Shown here: one piece after another, positions 37,088-46,542 of the stretch
Layout: the number at the start of each line of letters is the position of its first letter
Numbering within the stretch: the first letter of the stretch is position 1
Source of the DNA: Brevundimonas vitisensis
GTDB taxonomy: Bacteria > Pseudomonadota > Alphaproteobacteria > Caulobacterales > Caulobacteraceae
Direction: 5' to 3'
DNA length: 64,000 bases
Assembly: GCF_016656965.1 (NCBI RefSeq)
Contig: NZ_CP067977.1
Location: 1,054,001 to 1,118,000, forward strand
Program-made: the position numbers and the translations under genes
The notes under the pieces: model-generated
The model's database searches: none
What the model was told of the DNA's origin: nothing
What the model saw: the letters and a program-made list of their open reading frames with translations, nothing else

Positions 37088-38283
37088 TGAAGCTCGGCAC
37101 CCCGCTTTCCGACACCGCCGTGCGCGTCATGCTCCTGGGCGCAGGCGAGCTGGGCAAGGAGGTCGCGATCGAGCTGCAACGGCTGGGTGCCGAGGTCATC
37201 GCCGTCGACCGCTATCCGAATGCCCCGGCCATGCAGGTGGCCCATCGCAGCCACGTCATCCCGATGACCGACCCCCAGGTGCTGAACGGCATCATCCTGG
37301 TCGAGGCCCCGCACATCATCGTGCCCGAGATCGAGGCCATCGCCACCGATGTCCTGGCCGATATCGAGGCCGCCGGCCTGGCGCGCGTCGTCCCGACGGC
37401 ACGCGCCGTCCAACTGACCATGAACCGCGAAGGCATCCGCCGTCTGGCGGCCGAGGAACTGGGTCTGCCGACCAGCCCCTATGCTTTTGCGTCCACGGCG
37501 GCGGAACTGGCCGAAGCCGCCCACCGCATCGGCCTGCCCTGTTTCGTCAAGCCGGTGATGTCATCCTCCGGCAAGGGCCAGTCGGTCATCGAGGCAGTTG
37601 AGGATGCGGGCAATGCCTTCGCCTATGCCCAGTCCGCGGGGCGCGTCGATGCGGCCCGTGTCATCGTCGAAGGCCGGATCGACTTCGACTATGAGATCAC
37701 CCTGCTGACCGTCCGATCGTTGGATGCAGACGGCCAGACCCGCACTGACTTCTGCGCCCCCATCGGCCATCGTCAGGTTCAGGGCGACTATGTCGAAAGC
37801 TGGCAGCCCCAGGCCATGAGCCCGGCCGCCCTTTCGGCCTCCCAGGACATCGCCGCTCGCGTGACGGCTGCCCTGGGCGGCCTGGGCGTATTCGGCGTGG
37901 AGCTGTTCGTGAAGGGTGACCAGGTCTGGTTCTCCGAGGTCTCGCCGCGCCCCCACGATACCGGCCTCGTGACCCTGGCCACCCAGATCCAGTCCGAGTT
38001 CGCCCTGCACGCGCGGGCCATCCTGGGTCTTCCCATCGATGTCACCCTGCGCGAGACCGGCGCCAGCGCCGTCATCTATGGCGGGATAGAGGCGCAAGGT
38101 GTGGCCTTCGAGGGCGTGGCCGAGGCCCTGCGTGTCCCCACCGCCGACCTGCGCCTGTTCGGAAAGCCAGAGAGTTTCGCCCGCCGCCGCATGGGCGTCG
38201 CCCTGGCGCGCGGCGCGGACGTCGATCAGGCCCGTGAGCGTGCGCGCGAGGCGGCGGGACGCGTCAGGGTCGTCCCGGCCTGA
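37087..38283 (+). CDS. purT: Formate-dependent phosphoribosylglycinamide formyltransferase
   Basis: PurT formylates GAR with formate and ATP, the folate-independent alternative to PurN. The 398-residue ATP-grasp protein has [20 protein letters not shown] near residue 13, [17 protein letters not shown] near residue 157, [20 protein letters not shown] near residue 265 and [12 protein letters not shown]. It overlaps the tkt stop by one base. The convergent S41 protease gene ends at the very next base. Confidence 0.96.
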   Translation: MKLGTPLSDTAVRVMLLGAGELGKEVAIELQRLGAEVIAVDRYPNAPAMQVAHRSHVIPMTDPQVLNGIILVEAPHIIVPEIEAIATDVLADIEAAGLARVVPTARAVQLTMNREGIRRLAAEELGLPTSPYAFASTAAELAEAAHRIGLPCFVKPVMSSSGKGQSVIEAVEDAGNAFAYAQSAGRVDAARVIVEGRIDFDYEITLLTVRSLDADGQTRTDFCAPIGHRQVQGDYVESWQPQAMSPAALSASQDIAARVTAALGGLGVFGVELFVKGDQVWFSEVSPRPHDTGLVTLATQIQSEFALHARAILGLPIDVTLRETGASAVIYGGIEAQGVAFEGVAEALRVPTADLRLFGKPESFARRRMGVALARGADVDQARERAREAAGRVRVVPA

Positions 38284-39513
38284 TCACAGGTCCCCGTCCA
38301 GAATGGCCACGGCCCGGTCCAGCGCCGGGTCGCGCCCCGCCAACCGGTCTTCCACCGTCGTCGGCACGATCAGGTCCGGCTCGACGCCCGTCTTTTCCAA
38401 CCGAACCCCGGATCCGGTGATGAAATCGGACCGGCTCAGCGTCAGCCGCCCGCCGTCCGGCAGAGCCGTGTCCTGCGAGATCAGCACAGAGCCCGCCGTC
38501 CGCTCGCCGATCACCACCGCGCGCCCGGCTTCCTGCAGGGCAGCAGGCGTCAGTTCCGCCGCGCTGCGGCTGGTCGGCCCCACCAGGATGGCGACGTCAT
38601 TGGCCACGGGCGCGCCCAGGGTCCCGCACGGCGTTTCAGTCCTCAGGATCGCCCGTCGTCCGCCGCGCGAAATGCGATAGGCCCAGGTCTGACCGCCCGG
38701 CAGGAAACAGCTCAGCACCGCTTCCGCCTCGATCAGCAGCCCTCCGGAGTTGCCGCGCAGATCCACCACCACATCCGTCTCGGGCGGCAGATCGGTCAGC
38801 TGCTCGCCCATCCAGCGGCCCAGCCCCGCCTCGAACCCCTCGATCCGCAGCACCACCACACCGGCCCGCGACCGGTCCGCGACGAAGGCAGGCGTCGGCT
38901 CCATCACGGTCGGGACCAGGGTCAGGGTCCGCTCGGCCCCCGTATCGTCGATGGCCAACACCGAGATCGGCTGGCCTTCGACGATGTCCTGTTCCGGCGT
39001 CCAGCCCCCGTCGTCGATCCGGATGCGCCAGCCCAGCCGTATCCCTGCCGCCTCGGCCGGAGACCCGGGCCGCACCCGTTCGACATTGTAGATGCCATCA
39101 TCGCCGCGCGTCATGGTCATGCCGACCACTGCCCGGCGCGTCCGCAGGCCATCCTGACGCCGGGCAACGGCGGGGGGCGACGCACTGGCATGGGCGTCGT
39201 CCAGCAGGTCCAGCATACGGTTCAGCACGTCGTACAGTTCGCGATCGTTCGTCGCCGCCAGCGCCTGCGGACGATAGGTGTCCCGGGCCGCATCCCAGTC
39301 CACGCCATGCAGGGTCGGGTCGTAATAGGCGCGCCTCACCTCGTTCCAGACCTTGTCGAAGACCCGCTGGTTCGTCCGCGCCCGCTCCCGGTCCGGCTCG
39401 GCTTGTTCTGCGGATACGCCAACCGCCGACGGCACCCAGGCCCCGGACGGCGCGGCCACAGAAGTCCCGAAGGTCAGGGCGAGAAGGGCAAGCAGGCAGG
39501 GGCGAAAACGCAT
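38284..39513 (-). CDS. S41-family peptidase (CtpA-like) with PDZ domain
   Basis: The 409-residue protein has a Sec signal peptide (FRPCLLALLALTFGTSVAAP), a helical region, a PDZ-like domain (PGSPAEAAGIRLGWRIRIDD, about residues 153-200) and the S41 fold with VVDLRGNSGGLLIEAEAV near residue 251 and the nucleophile region VGPTSRSAAELTPAALQEAG near residue 297. The place where CtpA-type enzymes carry the catalytic lysine reads GERTAGSVLISQDTAL and has no lysine, so it may use another dyad or be inactive. It is periplasmic and convergent with purT. Confidence 0.88.
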   Translation of the reverse strand: MRFRPCLLALLALTFGTSVAAPSGAWVPSAVGVSAEQAEPDRERARTNQRVFDKVWNEVRRAYYDPTLHGVDWDAARDTYRPQALAATNDRELYDVLNRMLDLLDDAHASASPPAVARRQDGLRTRRAVVGMTMTRGDDGIYNVERVRPGSPAEAAGIRLGWRIRIDDGGWTPEQDIVEGQPISVLAIDDTGAERTLTLVPTVMEPTPAFVADRSRAGVVVLRIEGFEAGLGRWMGEQLTDLPPETDVVVDLRGNSGGLLIEAEAVLSCFLPGGQTWAYRISRGGRRAILRTETPCGTLGAPVANDVAILVGPTSRSAAELTPAALQEAGRAVVIGERTAGSVLISQDTALPDGGRLTLSRSDFITGSGVRLEKTGVEPDLIVPTTVEDRLAGRDPALDRAVAILDGDL

Positions 39514-39713
39514 GGCCCCGACGATAGGTCGTGGGAGCCTACCCGCTCAAGCCACAATCACGCCGGAATGTAACACATCATCACGCCTTGTTACGCTTGC
39601 GGGCTTGATCCTCGGGCCTCACGGTTCCATTGAAGCGCCTAACGGGGCCTGACGCAGCGCCACTGCGCGACAGGCTGAAAAGAACGCAAAACATCGCTTC
39701 AGGAGCATCGCCC

Positions 39714-40721
39714 ATGACCGTCCGCGTCGCCATCAATGGTTTCGGCCGCATCGGCCGCCTCGTCCTGCGCTCGATCGTCGAGCATGGCCGTCGCGACATC
39801 GAGGTGGTGGCGATCAACGACCTGGGCCCGGTGGCCACCAATGCCCACCTGCTGAAGTACGACAGCGTCCACGGCCGCTTCCCCGGCACCATCACCTCGG
39901 GTGAGGACTGGATCGACGTCGGCCTGGGCAAGATCAAGGTCACGGCTGAGCGCGACCCCGCCAAGCTGCCGCACGCCGAGCTGAACGTCGACATCGCCTT
40001 CGAATGCACCGGCATCTTCACGACCAAGGAAAAGGCCAGCGCCCACCTGACCGCCGGGGCCAAGCGCGTCCTCGTCTCGGCCCCCTGCGACGGTGCCGAC
40101 AAGACCATCGTCTATAAGGTCAACCACGACACCCTGACCGCCGAGGACATCGTCGTCTCCAACGGCTCGTGCACCACCAACGCCCTGGCCCCCGTCGCCA
40201 AGGTCATGCACGACCTGTTCGGGATCGAGCGCGGCTATATGACCACGATCCACAGCTACACCGGCGACCAGCCGACGCTGGATACGATGCACAAGGATCT
40301 GTACCGCAGCCGCGCCGCTGCCCTGTCCATGATCCCGACCTCGACCGGTGCCGCCAAGGCGCTGGGCCTGGTCCTGCCGGAACTGAAGGGCAAGCTGGAC
40401 GGCTCGTCCATCCGCGTCCCGACCCCCAACGTCTCGGTCGTGGACCTGAAGGTCGTCGCCGGCCGCGAAGTCACGGTCGAAGAAATCAACGCCGCCATCC
40501 AGGCCGCCGCCGACGGCCCGATGAAGGGCGTCCTGGCCACGACGGACGAGGCCCTGGTCTCCACCGACCTGAACCACATCGCCGCCTCCTCCACGGCCGC
40601 CCTGCCCCAGACGCAAGTCGTGGACGGCAAGCTGGCCCGCGTCCTGACCTGGTACGACAACGAATGGGGCTTCGCGAGCCGGATGGCCGACACGGCGCTG
40701 GCGATGTCGAAGTTTATCTGA
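39714..40721 (+). CDS. gap: Glyceraldehyde-3-phosphate dehydrogenase
   Basis: The enzyme oxidises glyceraldehyde-3-phosphate to 1,3-bisphosphoglycerate with NAD. The 335-residue protein begins MTVRVAINGFGRIGRLVLRS and has the catalytic-cysteine motif SNGSCTTNALAPVAKVMHD near residue 150 and the WYDNEWGFASRMADTA C-terminus. The ATG at 39714 has AGGAG upstream. The gap-pgk interval is filled by a large palindromic element (40728-40876). Confidence 0.97.
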   Translation: MTVRVAINGFGRIGRLVLRSIVEHGRRDIEVVAINDLGPVATNAHLLKYDSVHGRFPGTITSGEDWIDVGLGKIKVTAERDPAKLPHAELNVDIAFECTGIFTTKEKASAHLTAGAKRVLVSAPCDGADKTIVYKVNHDTLTAEDIVVSNGSCTTNALAPVAKVMHDLFGIERGYMTTIHSYTGDQPTLDTMHKDLYRSRAAALSMIPTSTGAAKALGLVLPELKGKLDGSSIRVPTPNVSVVDLKVVAGREVTVEEINAAIQAAADGPMKGVLATTDEALVSTDLNHIAASSTAALPQTQVVDGKLARVLTWYDNEWGFASRMADTALAMSKFI

Positions 40722-40727
40722 CGTGGG

Positions 40728-40876
40728 GTCTCCTCCCTGTCGCGCAGCGATGGGGAGGGGGACCGCGAAGCGGTGGAGGGGCTCAATCCGCCGCACTCAT
40801 TTGGGGGCGGAAGCCCCTCCGTCACGGCGCAAGAGCGCCGCGCCACCTCCCCATCGCTGCGCGACAGGGAGGAGAC
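40728..40876. repeat. Palindromic repeat element with perfect 31-bp inverted arms
   Basis: The 167-bp gap between gap and pgk is almost wholly a palindromic element. The left arm 40728-40758 is the exact reverse complement of the right arm 40846-40876. Smaller hairpins lie inside, CCGC-GAA-GCGG (40762-40772) and CGGCGC-AAGA-GCGCCG (40825-40840), plus GGAGGGGC/GCCCCTCC arms. No coding potential is seen. It shares the GGGGAGG/CCTCCCC core with the element at 57841-58009. Its right arm ends just before the pgk ribosome-binding site. Confidence 0.9.
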
Positions 40877-40888
40877 AGGAGATGACCA

Positions 40889-42082
40889 ATGACCTTCCGC
40901 ACCCTCGACGACGTCCCCTCCCTCGCCGGCAAGACCGCCCTGGTCCGCGTCGACTTCAACGTCCCGATGGAGGACGGCAAGGTCACGGACGACACCCGCC
41001 TGCGGGTTGCCCTGCCGACCATTCAGCGTCTGCGCGACGCCGGAGCCAAGGTCGCCCTCTTGGCCCATTTCGACCGGCCCAAGGGCAAGGTCGTGCCGTC
41101 GATGAGCCTGAAGCCAGTCGTCGATGATCTGGAGCGCCTGCTGGGTGCCCCCGTCCGCTTCGCCGACGACTGCGTGGGTGACGAAGCCAGGGCCGCCCTT
41201 GCTGACCTTGATGCCGGCGGTGTCATCCTGCTGGAAAACGTCCGCTTCCATGCGGGCGAGGAGACCAACGACCCGGCCTTCGCACAGCAGTTGGCCGACC
41301 TCGGCGACATCTATGTCAATGACGCCTTCTCGGCCGCGCACCGCGCCCATGCGTCGACGGAAGGGCTGGCGCGGCTTCTGCCCGCCTATGCTGGCGAGTC
41401 CATGCGGCGTGAGTTGGATGCCCTGGATGCCGCCCTGGGCAATCCCCAGAAGCCCGTCCTGGGCATCGTCGGCGGGTCCAAGGTCTCGACCAAGCTCGAT
41501 CTGCTGAAAAACCTGGTCGGCAAGCTGGATCGCCTCGCCATCGGCGGCGGCATGGCCAACACCTTCCTGCATGCCCAGGGCGTCGATATCGGCGGCTCCC
41601 TCTGCGAGAAGGACCTCGCCGAAACCGCCCTGGAGATCATCGAAGAAGCCCGTCGCCAGGGTTGCGAACTTCTGCTGCCGGTCGATGTCGTGGTGGCCAA
41701 GGAGATCAAGCCGGGGGCCGAGGCCGGCGTCCGCGCCCTGGACCGCATCGCCGCCGACGACAAGATCCTGGACGCCGGGCCCGAGACCGTCGCCCGCCTG
41801 AAGCGCGCCATGGACCTGTCCAAAACCCTGATCTGGAACGGCCCGCTGGGCGTGTTCGAAATCCCGCCCTTCGACAAGGCGACGGTCGAGGCCGCTCGCC
41901 ATGCTGCCGATCTGACCAAGGCCGGAAAGCTGATCGCCGTCGCGGGCGGGGGCGACACCGTCTCGGCCCTGAACCACGCCGAGGTCATCGAAGACATGAC
42001 CTTCGTCTCCACTGCCGGCGGGGCCTTCCTGGAGTGGATGGAGGGCAAGCCCCTGCCCGGCGTCGAGGCCCTGCGCGCCTGA
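40889..42082 (+). CDS. pgk: Phosphoglycerate kinase
   Basis: Pgk transfers phosphate from 1,3-bisphosphoglycerate to ADP. The 397-residue protein has [20 protein letters not shown] near residue 15, [26 protein letters not shown] and [20 protein letters not shown] near residue 190, and ends with [20 protein letters not shown] and [20 protein letters not shown]. The AGGAG ribosome-binding site directly follows the right arm of the palindromic element, so folding of that element in the gap-pgk mRNA could affect its translation. Confidence 0.97.
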   Translation: MTFRTLDDVPSLAGKTALVRVDFNVPMEDGKVTDDTRLRVALPTIQRLRDAGAKVALLAHFDRPKGKVVPSMSLKPVVDDLERLLGAPVRFADDCVGDEARAALADLDAGGVILLENVRFHAGEETNDPAFAQQLADLGDIYVNDAFSAAHRAHASTEGLARLLPAYAGESMRRELDALDAALGNPQKPVLGIVGGSKVSTKLDLLKNLVGKLDRLAIGGGMANTFLHAQGVDIGGSLCEKDLAETALEIIEEARRQGCELLLPVDVVVAKEIKPGAEAGVRALDRIAADDKILDAGPETVARLKRAMDLSKTLIWNGPLGVFEIPPFDKATVEAARHAADLTKAGKLIAVAGGGDTVSALNHAEVIEDMTFVSTAGGAFLEWMEGKPLPGVEALRA

Positions 42083-42107
42083 ACCAGCCTACCGCATCGC
42101 GGCAACA

Positions 42108-42132
42108 CCCGGCCGAGAATCCATCGGCCGGG
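42108..42132 (+). terminator. Hairpin after pgk (possible terminator)
   Basis: A perfect 9-bp stem CCCGGCCGA/TCGGCCGGG with a 7-base loop begins 26 bases after the pgk stop. No U-tract follows, so it may be an mRNA-stabilising hairpin or a weak terminator ahead of the fba promoter. Confidence 0.45.
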
Positions 42133-42145
42133 CCTGTAACAATGC

Positions 42146-42174
42146 GTGACTTCGGCCGTGCCCGGCGCTAAACC
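42146..42174 (+). promoter_or_regulatory. Promoter of fba
   Basis: GTGACTT (42146-42152) and GCTAAACC (42167-42174) at 14-bp spacing fit the Caulobacter-type TTGACGS/GCTANAWC pattern. The predicted start near 42181 gives a leader of about 33 bases containing CAGGAG before the fba ATG. Confidence 0.5.
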
Positions 42175-42213
42175 GCGACCATAAAAAAACAAACGTTCAG
42201 GAGCAGATTCCCC

Positions 42214-43299
42214 ATGGCGCGCATCACGCTGCGACAGCTTCTCGACCATGCGGCCGAGAACGACTACGGCCTCCCGGCCTACAATATCAACAACATGGAA
42301 CAGGGCCTGGCCATCATGGAGGCGGCAGAGGCGGTCAACGCCCCCGTCATCATCCAGGCCAGCCGCGGTGCCCGTTCCTATGCCAATGACGTCGTCTTGG
42401 CCCGCCTGATCGACGCCCTGTGCGAGCTCTATCCGCACATCCCGGTCTGCATGCACCAGGACCACGGCAATGGCCCTGCCACCTGCGCCACCGCCATCCA
42501 GTACGGCTTCACCTCGGTGATGATGGACGGCAGCCTGAAGGAAGACGGCAAGACCCCCGCCGACTACGAGTACAATGTCGACGTCACCCGCCGCGTCACC
42601 GAGATGGCCCATGCCTGCGGCGTCTCGGTCGAGGGCGAACTGGGTGTCCTGGGCAGCCTGGAAACCGGCATGGGCGAGGCCGAAGACGGCCACGGCTTCG
42701 AGGGCGTGCTGGACCACTCTGCCCTGCTGACCGATCCGGATCAGGCCGTGGACTTCGTGGCCCAGACCAAGGTCGACGCCCTGGCCATCGCCATGGGCAC
42801 CAGCCACGGGGCCTATAAGTTCACCCGCAAGCCGGACGGCGACGTCCTGGCCATGCATGTGATCGAGGAGATCCACCGCCGCCTGCCGGACACCCATCTA
42901 GTCATGCACGGCTCCTCGTCCGTGCCGCAGGAGCTTCAGGACATCATCAACCAGTACGGCGGCGAAATGCCCCAGACCTGGGGCGTGCCGGTCGAAGAGA
43001 TCCAGCGCGGCATCAAGCACGGCGTCCGCAAGATCAACATCGACACCGACAATCGCATGGCCATCACGGGCGCGATCCGGAAGGTGCTGGCCGAAAAGCC
43101 GGGCGAATTCGATCCGCGCGCCTATCTGAAGCCGGCCAAGGAGGCCATGCGGAAGGTCTGCATGCAGCGCTTCCAGGAGTTCGGCTGCGAGGGTCAGGCG
43201 TCCTATATCAAGCCGATGTCCACCGCCCACATGGCCAAACGCTATGCCTCCGGCGACCTGGACCCGGTCTTCGGCCGCCAGCTGAAAGCCGCGTCCTAG
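42214..43299 (+). CDS. fba: Fructose-bisphosphate aldolase, class II (Calvin subtype)
   Basis: This zinc enzyme condenses DHAP and glyceraldehyde-3-phosphate. The 361-residue protein begins [20 protein letters not shown] and has [20 protein letters not shown] near residue 80 (zinc histidine and catalytic aspartate), [40 protein letters not shown] near residue 144 and [20 protein letters not shown] near residue 229. Length and motifs match the Calvin-cycle subtype of class II aldolases. No RuBisCO gene is in the window, so a glycolytic/gluconeogenic role is the default. Confidence 0.96.
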   Translation: MARITLRQLLDHAAENDYGLPAYNINNMEQGLAIMEAAEAVNAPVIIQASRGARSYANDVVLARLIDALCELYPHIPVCMHQDHGNGPATCATAIQYGFTSVMMDGSLKEDGKTPADYEYNVDVTRRVTEMAHACGVSVEGELGVLGSLETGMGEAEDGHGFEGVLDHSALLTDPDQAVDFVAQTKVDALAIAMGTSHGAYKFTRKPDGDVLAMHVIEEIHRRLPDTHLVMHGSSSVPQELQDIINQYGGEMPQTWGVPVEEIQRGIKHGVRKINIDTDNRMAITGAIRKVLAEKPGEFDPRAYLKPAKEAMRKVCMQRFQEFGCEGQASYIKPMSTAHMAKRYASGDLDPVFGRQLKAAS

Positions 43300-43353
43300 G
43301 ATCAATCCGCTGCGGCCTGTCACCTCGGCGCGAACCACCGTATCCTTGGGCCG

Positions 43354-44361
43354 ATGATACCGGCTCAACAGGATGACGACGCCACCGACGACGACCTGAC
43401 CGTGCTCGAAGCCCGGATCGAGGCGACGGGTCGCCGTCTCGACCGGGCGCTGGCCGAGGCCTTTCCCGACCTGTCGCGCGCCCGGTTGCAGGCCCTGCTC
43501 GCCCTGGGTGCCGTGACTGTCGATGGCGAACCCGTCACGACCGCCTCGGCCAAGGCGCGGGCCGGCCTCTATGCCGTCACCGTGCCCGCCCTGATCTCGG
43601 CCACGCCCCTGCCGCAGGCCATTCCCCTGACCGTCCTTTATGAGGACGAGGATCTGATTGTGATCGACAAGGCGGCGGGCATGGCCGCCCACCCGGCGCC
43701 GGGCACGCCCGACGGCACCCTGGTGAACGCCCTCCTGGCCCATTGCGGCGACAGCCTCAGCGGCATCGGCGGTGTCGCTCGCCCTGGCATCGTGCACCGC
43801 CTGGACAAGGACACCTCCGGCGTCATGGTCGCGGCCAAGTCCGACCGGGCCCACGCCGGCCTGTCGGCCCTGTTCGCCACCCACGACATCGAACGGACCT
43901 ACATCGCCCTGACGCGCGGCGCCCCCAACCCTGCGAAGGGCCGCATCGAAAGCCGCCTGGGCCGCTCCAATACCGATCGCAAGAAGATGGCCGTCCTGCG
44001 CACCGGCGGGCGCGAGGCCATCACCGACTATGTCGTTCAGGCCGTTTACGGCACCCCGGCCAAGCCCGGTGCCTCACCGATGGCCGCCCGCATCGCCTGC
44101 ACCCTGCACACCGGGCGCACCCACCAGATCCGAGTCCATATGGCGTCCAAAGGCGCCCCCATCCTGGGCGATGCCACCTATGGCTCAGGCAGCCCCGCTG
44201 TCCCCGTCCGCGCCGCGATCGCCGAGGCCGGCCTGACCCGTCAGGCCCTCCACGCGGCCGTCCTGGGCTTCGTTCATCCGATCACCAGGGCGGCGATGCG
44301 GTTCGAGACGCCACTCCCGCAGGACATGACTGCGCTGGAGGCCCTACTGGCCGATCTTTGA
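43354..44361 (+). CDS. RluA/RluD-family 23S rRNA pseudouridine synthase
   Basis: The 335-residue protein has an N-terminal S4 RNA-binding domain (GRRLDRALAEAFPDLSRARL, residues 25-85) and the catalytic domain with GIVHRLDKDTSGVMVAAKSD, whose aspartate is the nucleophile, near residue 148, and TGRTHQIRVHMASKGAPILG near residue 255. RluD-type specificity (helix 69 of 23S rRNA) is likely from the S4 domain, but exact positions modified cannot be read from the sequence. No Shine-Dalgarno is evident. Confidence 0.92.
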   Translation: MIPAQQDDDATDDDLTVLEARIEATGRRLDRALAEAFPDLSRARLQALLALGAVTVDGEPVTTASAKARAGLYAVTVPALISATPLPQAIPLTVLYEDEDLIVIDKAAGMAAHPAPGTPDGTLVNALLAHCGDSLSGIGGVARPGIVHRLDKDTSGVMVAAKSDRAHAGLSALFATHDIERTYIALTRGAPNPAKGRIESRLGRSNTDRKKMAVLRTGGREAITDYVVQAVYGTPAKPGASPMAARIACTLHTGRTHQIRVHMASKGAPILGDATYGSGSPAVPVRAAIAEAGLTRQALHAAVLGFVHPITRAAMRFETPLPQDMTALEALLADL

Positions 44362-44405
44362 CCTCGCCGTTGACCCGGCACCGCGGTTGACGACTAATCC
44401 GGCTG

Positions 44406-45416
44406 ATGTTGCGACCTCTCCTCTGCCTCATCGCCCTTACGGCCCTGACCGCCTGCGCAGGCGGCGGCCGGCCCACCCGGACCGAGATGCCGCTTCGCGT
44501 CCTCTATCTTTCCCAGGCCGTGGGCTGGGTGCACGAGACGGTGCGGCGTCCCGATGACGGCTACTCCACCGGCGGCCTCGCTCCTTCCGAAATCGCCATG
44601 CAGCAGATGGCATCCGATGGGGGCCTGATACTGTTCCTGACCCAGGACGCACGCGAGATCACGCCCGAGCGGCTGGCCCAGACCGATGTCCTGGTTTTCA
44701 ACACCACCGGTCTCCTACCCATCGATCGCGCCACATGGACCGCCATCACGGCCTGGATCGAAAGCGGTCGTGGCGGCTTCGTCGGCATCCATAGCGCCAC
44801 CGATACCTCATTGGATTTCGAGGGCGGCCAGGACGCCTACACCGCCTTCATCGGCGGTCGTTTCGACGGCCACCCGTGGACGGAGGGGACGGCTATCCGC
44901 CTGGCCAACCTGGACCCCGATCATCCCCTGGCCCGGATGTGGCCGGACGGCACCGACTACGCCGAGGAAATCTATCAATATGTCGGCTTCCAGCCTGACC
45001 AGGTTCGCGTGCTCCAGGCGCTCGACATGCGCCATGGCCCACTACGCCGCCCCTATCCGGTTCCCGTCACATGGGTCCGGTCCATGGGTCAGGGCCGCCT
45101 CTTCTACACCAACCTCGGCCATACGCCTTCGACCTGGGACGACCCGCGTTTTCGAGATCAAATCACGGGCGCCATTCTCTGGGCCGGGCACCGGACAGAC
45201 GCCCCGTCCACACCGAACCCGCAGGTTCAGGATCGCCATGCCGTCGACGGCTTCCTGGCAGCCGAAGGCTCGCGCCCCAATACCCAGGCTCCCCTGGCGC
45301 TGGCCCCTGCCATTCGCGATCTTCAGGCCTTCCATCCCGAAAAGCGCGACGGCGACGACACCCAATGGCGACGGGCAATCGATCGCCTAAATGCGGCCCT
45401 GGCCAGTCCGTCTTGA
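44406..45416 (+). CDS. ThuA-domain lipoprotein
   Basis: The 336-residue protein has a lipoprotein signal (MLRPLLCLIALTALTACAGG, cysteine at residue 17) and a ThuA-like glutamine-amidotransferase fold: RVLYLSQAVGWVHETVRRPD, DVLVFNTTGLLPIDRATWTA, GRGGFVGIHSATDTSLDFEG near residue 120, and PVTWVRSMGQGRLFYTNLGH with PSTWDDPRFRDQITGAILWA. ThuA proteins are tied to carbohydrate (trehalose or similar) use, with no confirmed activity. An extra C-terminal region of about 60 residues follows the domain. Confidence 0.88.
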   Translation: MLRPLLCLIALTALTACAGGGRPTRTEMPLRVLYLSQAVGWVHETVRRPDDGYSTGGLAPSEIAMQQMASDGGLILFLTQDAREITPERLAQTDVLVFNTTGLLPIDRATWTAITAWIESGRGGFVGIHSATDTSLDFEGGQDAYTAFIGGRFDGHPWTEGTAIRLANLDPDHPLARMWPDGTDYAEEIYQYVGFQPDQVRVLQALDMRHGPLRRPYPVPVTWVRSMGQGRLFYTNLGHTPSTWDDPRFRDQITGAILWAGHRTDAPSTPNPQVQDRHAVDGFLAAEGSRPNTQAPLALAPAIRDLQAFHPEKRDGDDTQWRRAIDRLNAALASPS

Positions 45417-45567
45417 TTAAAGACTGACCGCCTGATACAAGATCGCAAGACCAAAGCACGTGGCGAATGGGTCACGGTCACGCTTTCGTGTGACAATCCG
45501 CCCCTCAAAATCGGGGCAACCCATCTCTAAGTGTCCGGTTGAGGGGTGAGGTGTCGGTGCACATTGG

Positions 45568-45616
45568 GTGGCCGTCTCCGCAGAGCCCGCTCGTTCAAAC
45601 GGTCGGAGGGACCACT
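45568..45616 (+). promoter_or_regulatory. Foldable 5' leader of rpoH hiding the Shine-Dalgarno (candidate RNA thermometer)
   Basis: The ribosome-binding site GGAGGG (45605-45610) can pair with an upstream strand, 45568-45580. G68-G71 pairs with C12-C15, then come a C-A mismatch, C73-G10, a bulged G74, U75-G09 wobble, and C76-G80 with C04-G08 (last two digits of position). All SD bases are covered, and the helix carries a mismatch, a bulge and a wobble, as in known heat-melting RNA thermometers. A competing small hairpin GGTC-GGAGG-GACC would display the SD in its loop. Folding was done by hand only. Confidence 0.4.
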
Positions 45617-46504
45617 ATGGCTGTCGCTAAAACGCTCGCGGTAATGTCGCCTGAACAGGGGCTGTCGCGCTATCTGTCCGAAATCCGCAAATTCCCGATG
45701 CTGGCCAAGGATGAGGAGTTCATGCTCGCCAAGCGCTGGACCGAGCATCAGGACCCCGAGGCCGCCCATCGCCTTGTGACCTCACACCTTCGCCTCGTGG
45801 CCAAGATCGCCATGGGTTATCGCGGCTACGGCCTGCCGATCGGCGAGGTGATTTCAGAGGGTAACGTCGGCCTGATGCAGGCCGTCAAGAAATTCGATCC
45901 GGACAAGGGCTTCCGCCTGGCGACCTATGCCATGTGGTGGATCCGCGCTTCGATCCAGGAATACATCCTTCGCAGCTGGTCGCTGGTGAAGATGGGCACG
46001 ACCGCCGCCCAGAAGAAGCTCTTCTTCAACCTGCGCAAGGCCAAGAGCCAGATCTCGGCCTTCGAGGAAGGCGATCTGCATCCCGAACACCTTGCCGCCA
46101 TCGCCACCAAACTGGGCGTCTCCGAGGAGGACGTCACCAATATGAACCGTCGCCTCAGCGGGGATGCCTCGCTGAATGCGCCGCTGCGCGCCGATGGTGA
46201 AAGCGAATGGCAGGACTGGCTGGCCGACGACACGGCTGTTTCTCAGGAAACCGCCTTGGCGGACTCTGAAGAGAAATCGATCCGCATGAGCCTGCTGGAA
46301 GAGGCGATGCAGGAGCTGACCGATCGGGAGAAACACATCCTGACCGAGCGTCGCCTTAAGGACGACCCCGTCACTCTCGAGGAACTCGCCGGTCAATACG
46401 GTGTCAGCCGCGAACGCGTCCGCCAGATCGAGGTCCGCGCCTTCGAGAAGCTGCAAAAGGCCATGCGCGCCGCTGCCGAAGAACGAAACCTCGTCGACGC
46501 CTGA
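45617..46504 (+). CDS. rpoH: RNA polymerase sigma-32 factor RpoH
   Basis: RpoH directs transcription of heat-shock genes. The 295-residue protein begins MAVAKTLAVMSPEQGLSRYL and has sigma region 2 (TSHLRLVAKIAMGYRGYGLP, then KGFRLATYAMWWIRASIQEY), the diagnostic RpoH box QKKLFFNLRKAK near residue 132 and region 4 (VTLEELAGQYGVSRERVRQI). A longer frame upstream has no similarity to sigma factors. The neighbouring gene on the opposite strand is a degenerate receiver protein; a strong hairpin lies between them. Confidence 0.97.
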   Translation: MAVAKTLAVMSPEQGLSRYLSEIRKFPMLAKDEEFMLAKRWTEHQDPEAAHRLVTSHLRLVAKIAMGYRGYGLPIGEVISEGNVGLMQAVKKFDPDKGFRLATYAMWWIRASIQEYILRSWSLVKMGTTAAQKKLFFNLRKAKSQISAFEEGDLHPEHLAAIATKLGVSEEDVTNMNRRLSGDASLNAPLRADGESEWQDWLADDTAVSQETALADSEEKSIRMSLLEEAMQELTDREKHILTERRLKDDPVTLEELAGQYGVSRERVRQIEVRAFEKLQKAMRAAAEERNLVDA

Positions 46505-46511
46505 TCCGACT

Positions 46512-46534
46512 TCCCTCCCCGTCATGGGGAGGGA
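46512..46534. terminator. Bidirectional hairpin between rpoH and the convergent gene
   Basis: A perfect 9-bp stem TCCCTCCCC/GGGGAGGGA with loop GTCAT lies eight bases after the rpoH stop and nine bases after the convergent gene's stop. It has the GGGGAGG core of the palindromic family seen elsewhere in the window. There is no long U-tract. Confidence 0.55.
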
Positions 46535-46542
46535 CGAAGTCC

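Noticed and set aside
40256..41977. A 573-codon minus-strand frame opposite gap and pgk
   Set aside because: It crosses the palindromic element and two certain glycolytic genes; the product has no recognisable motif.
45417..45567. Sigma-32 promoter upstream of rpoH
   Set aside because: A CCCATCT-like -10 with a CTCAAAA-like -35 is present but the spacing is too short to be convincing.
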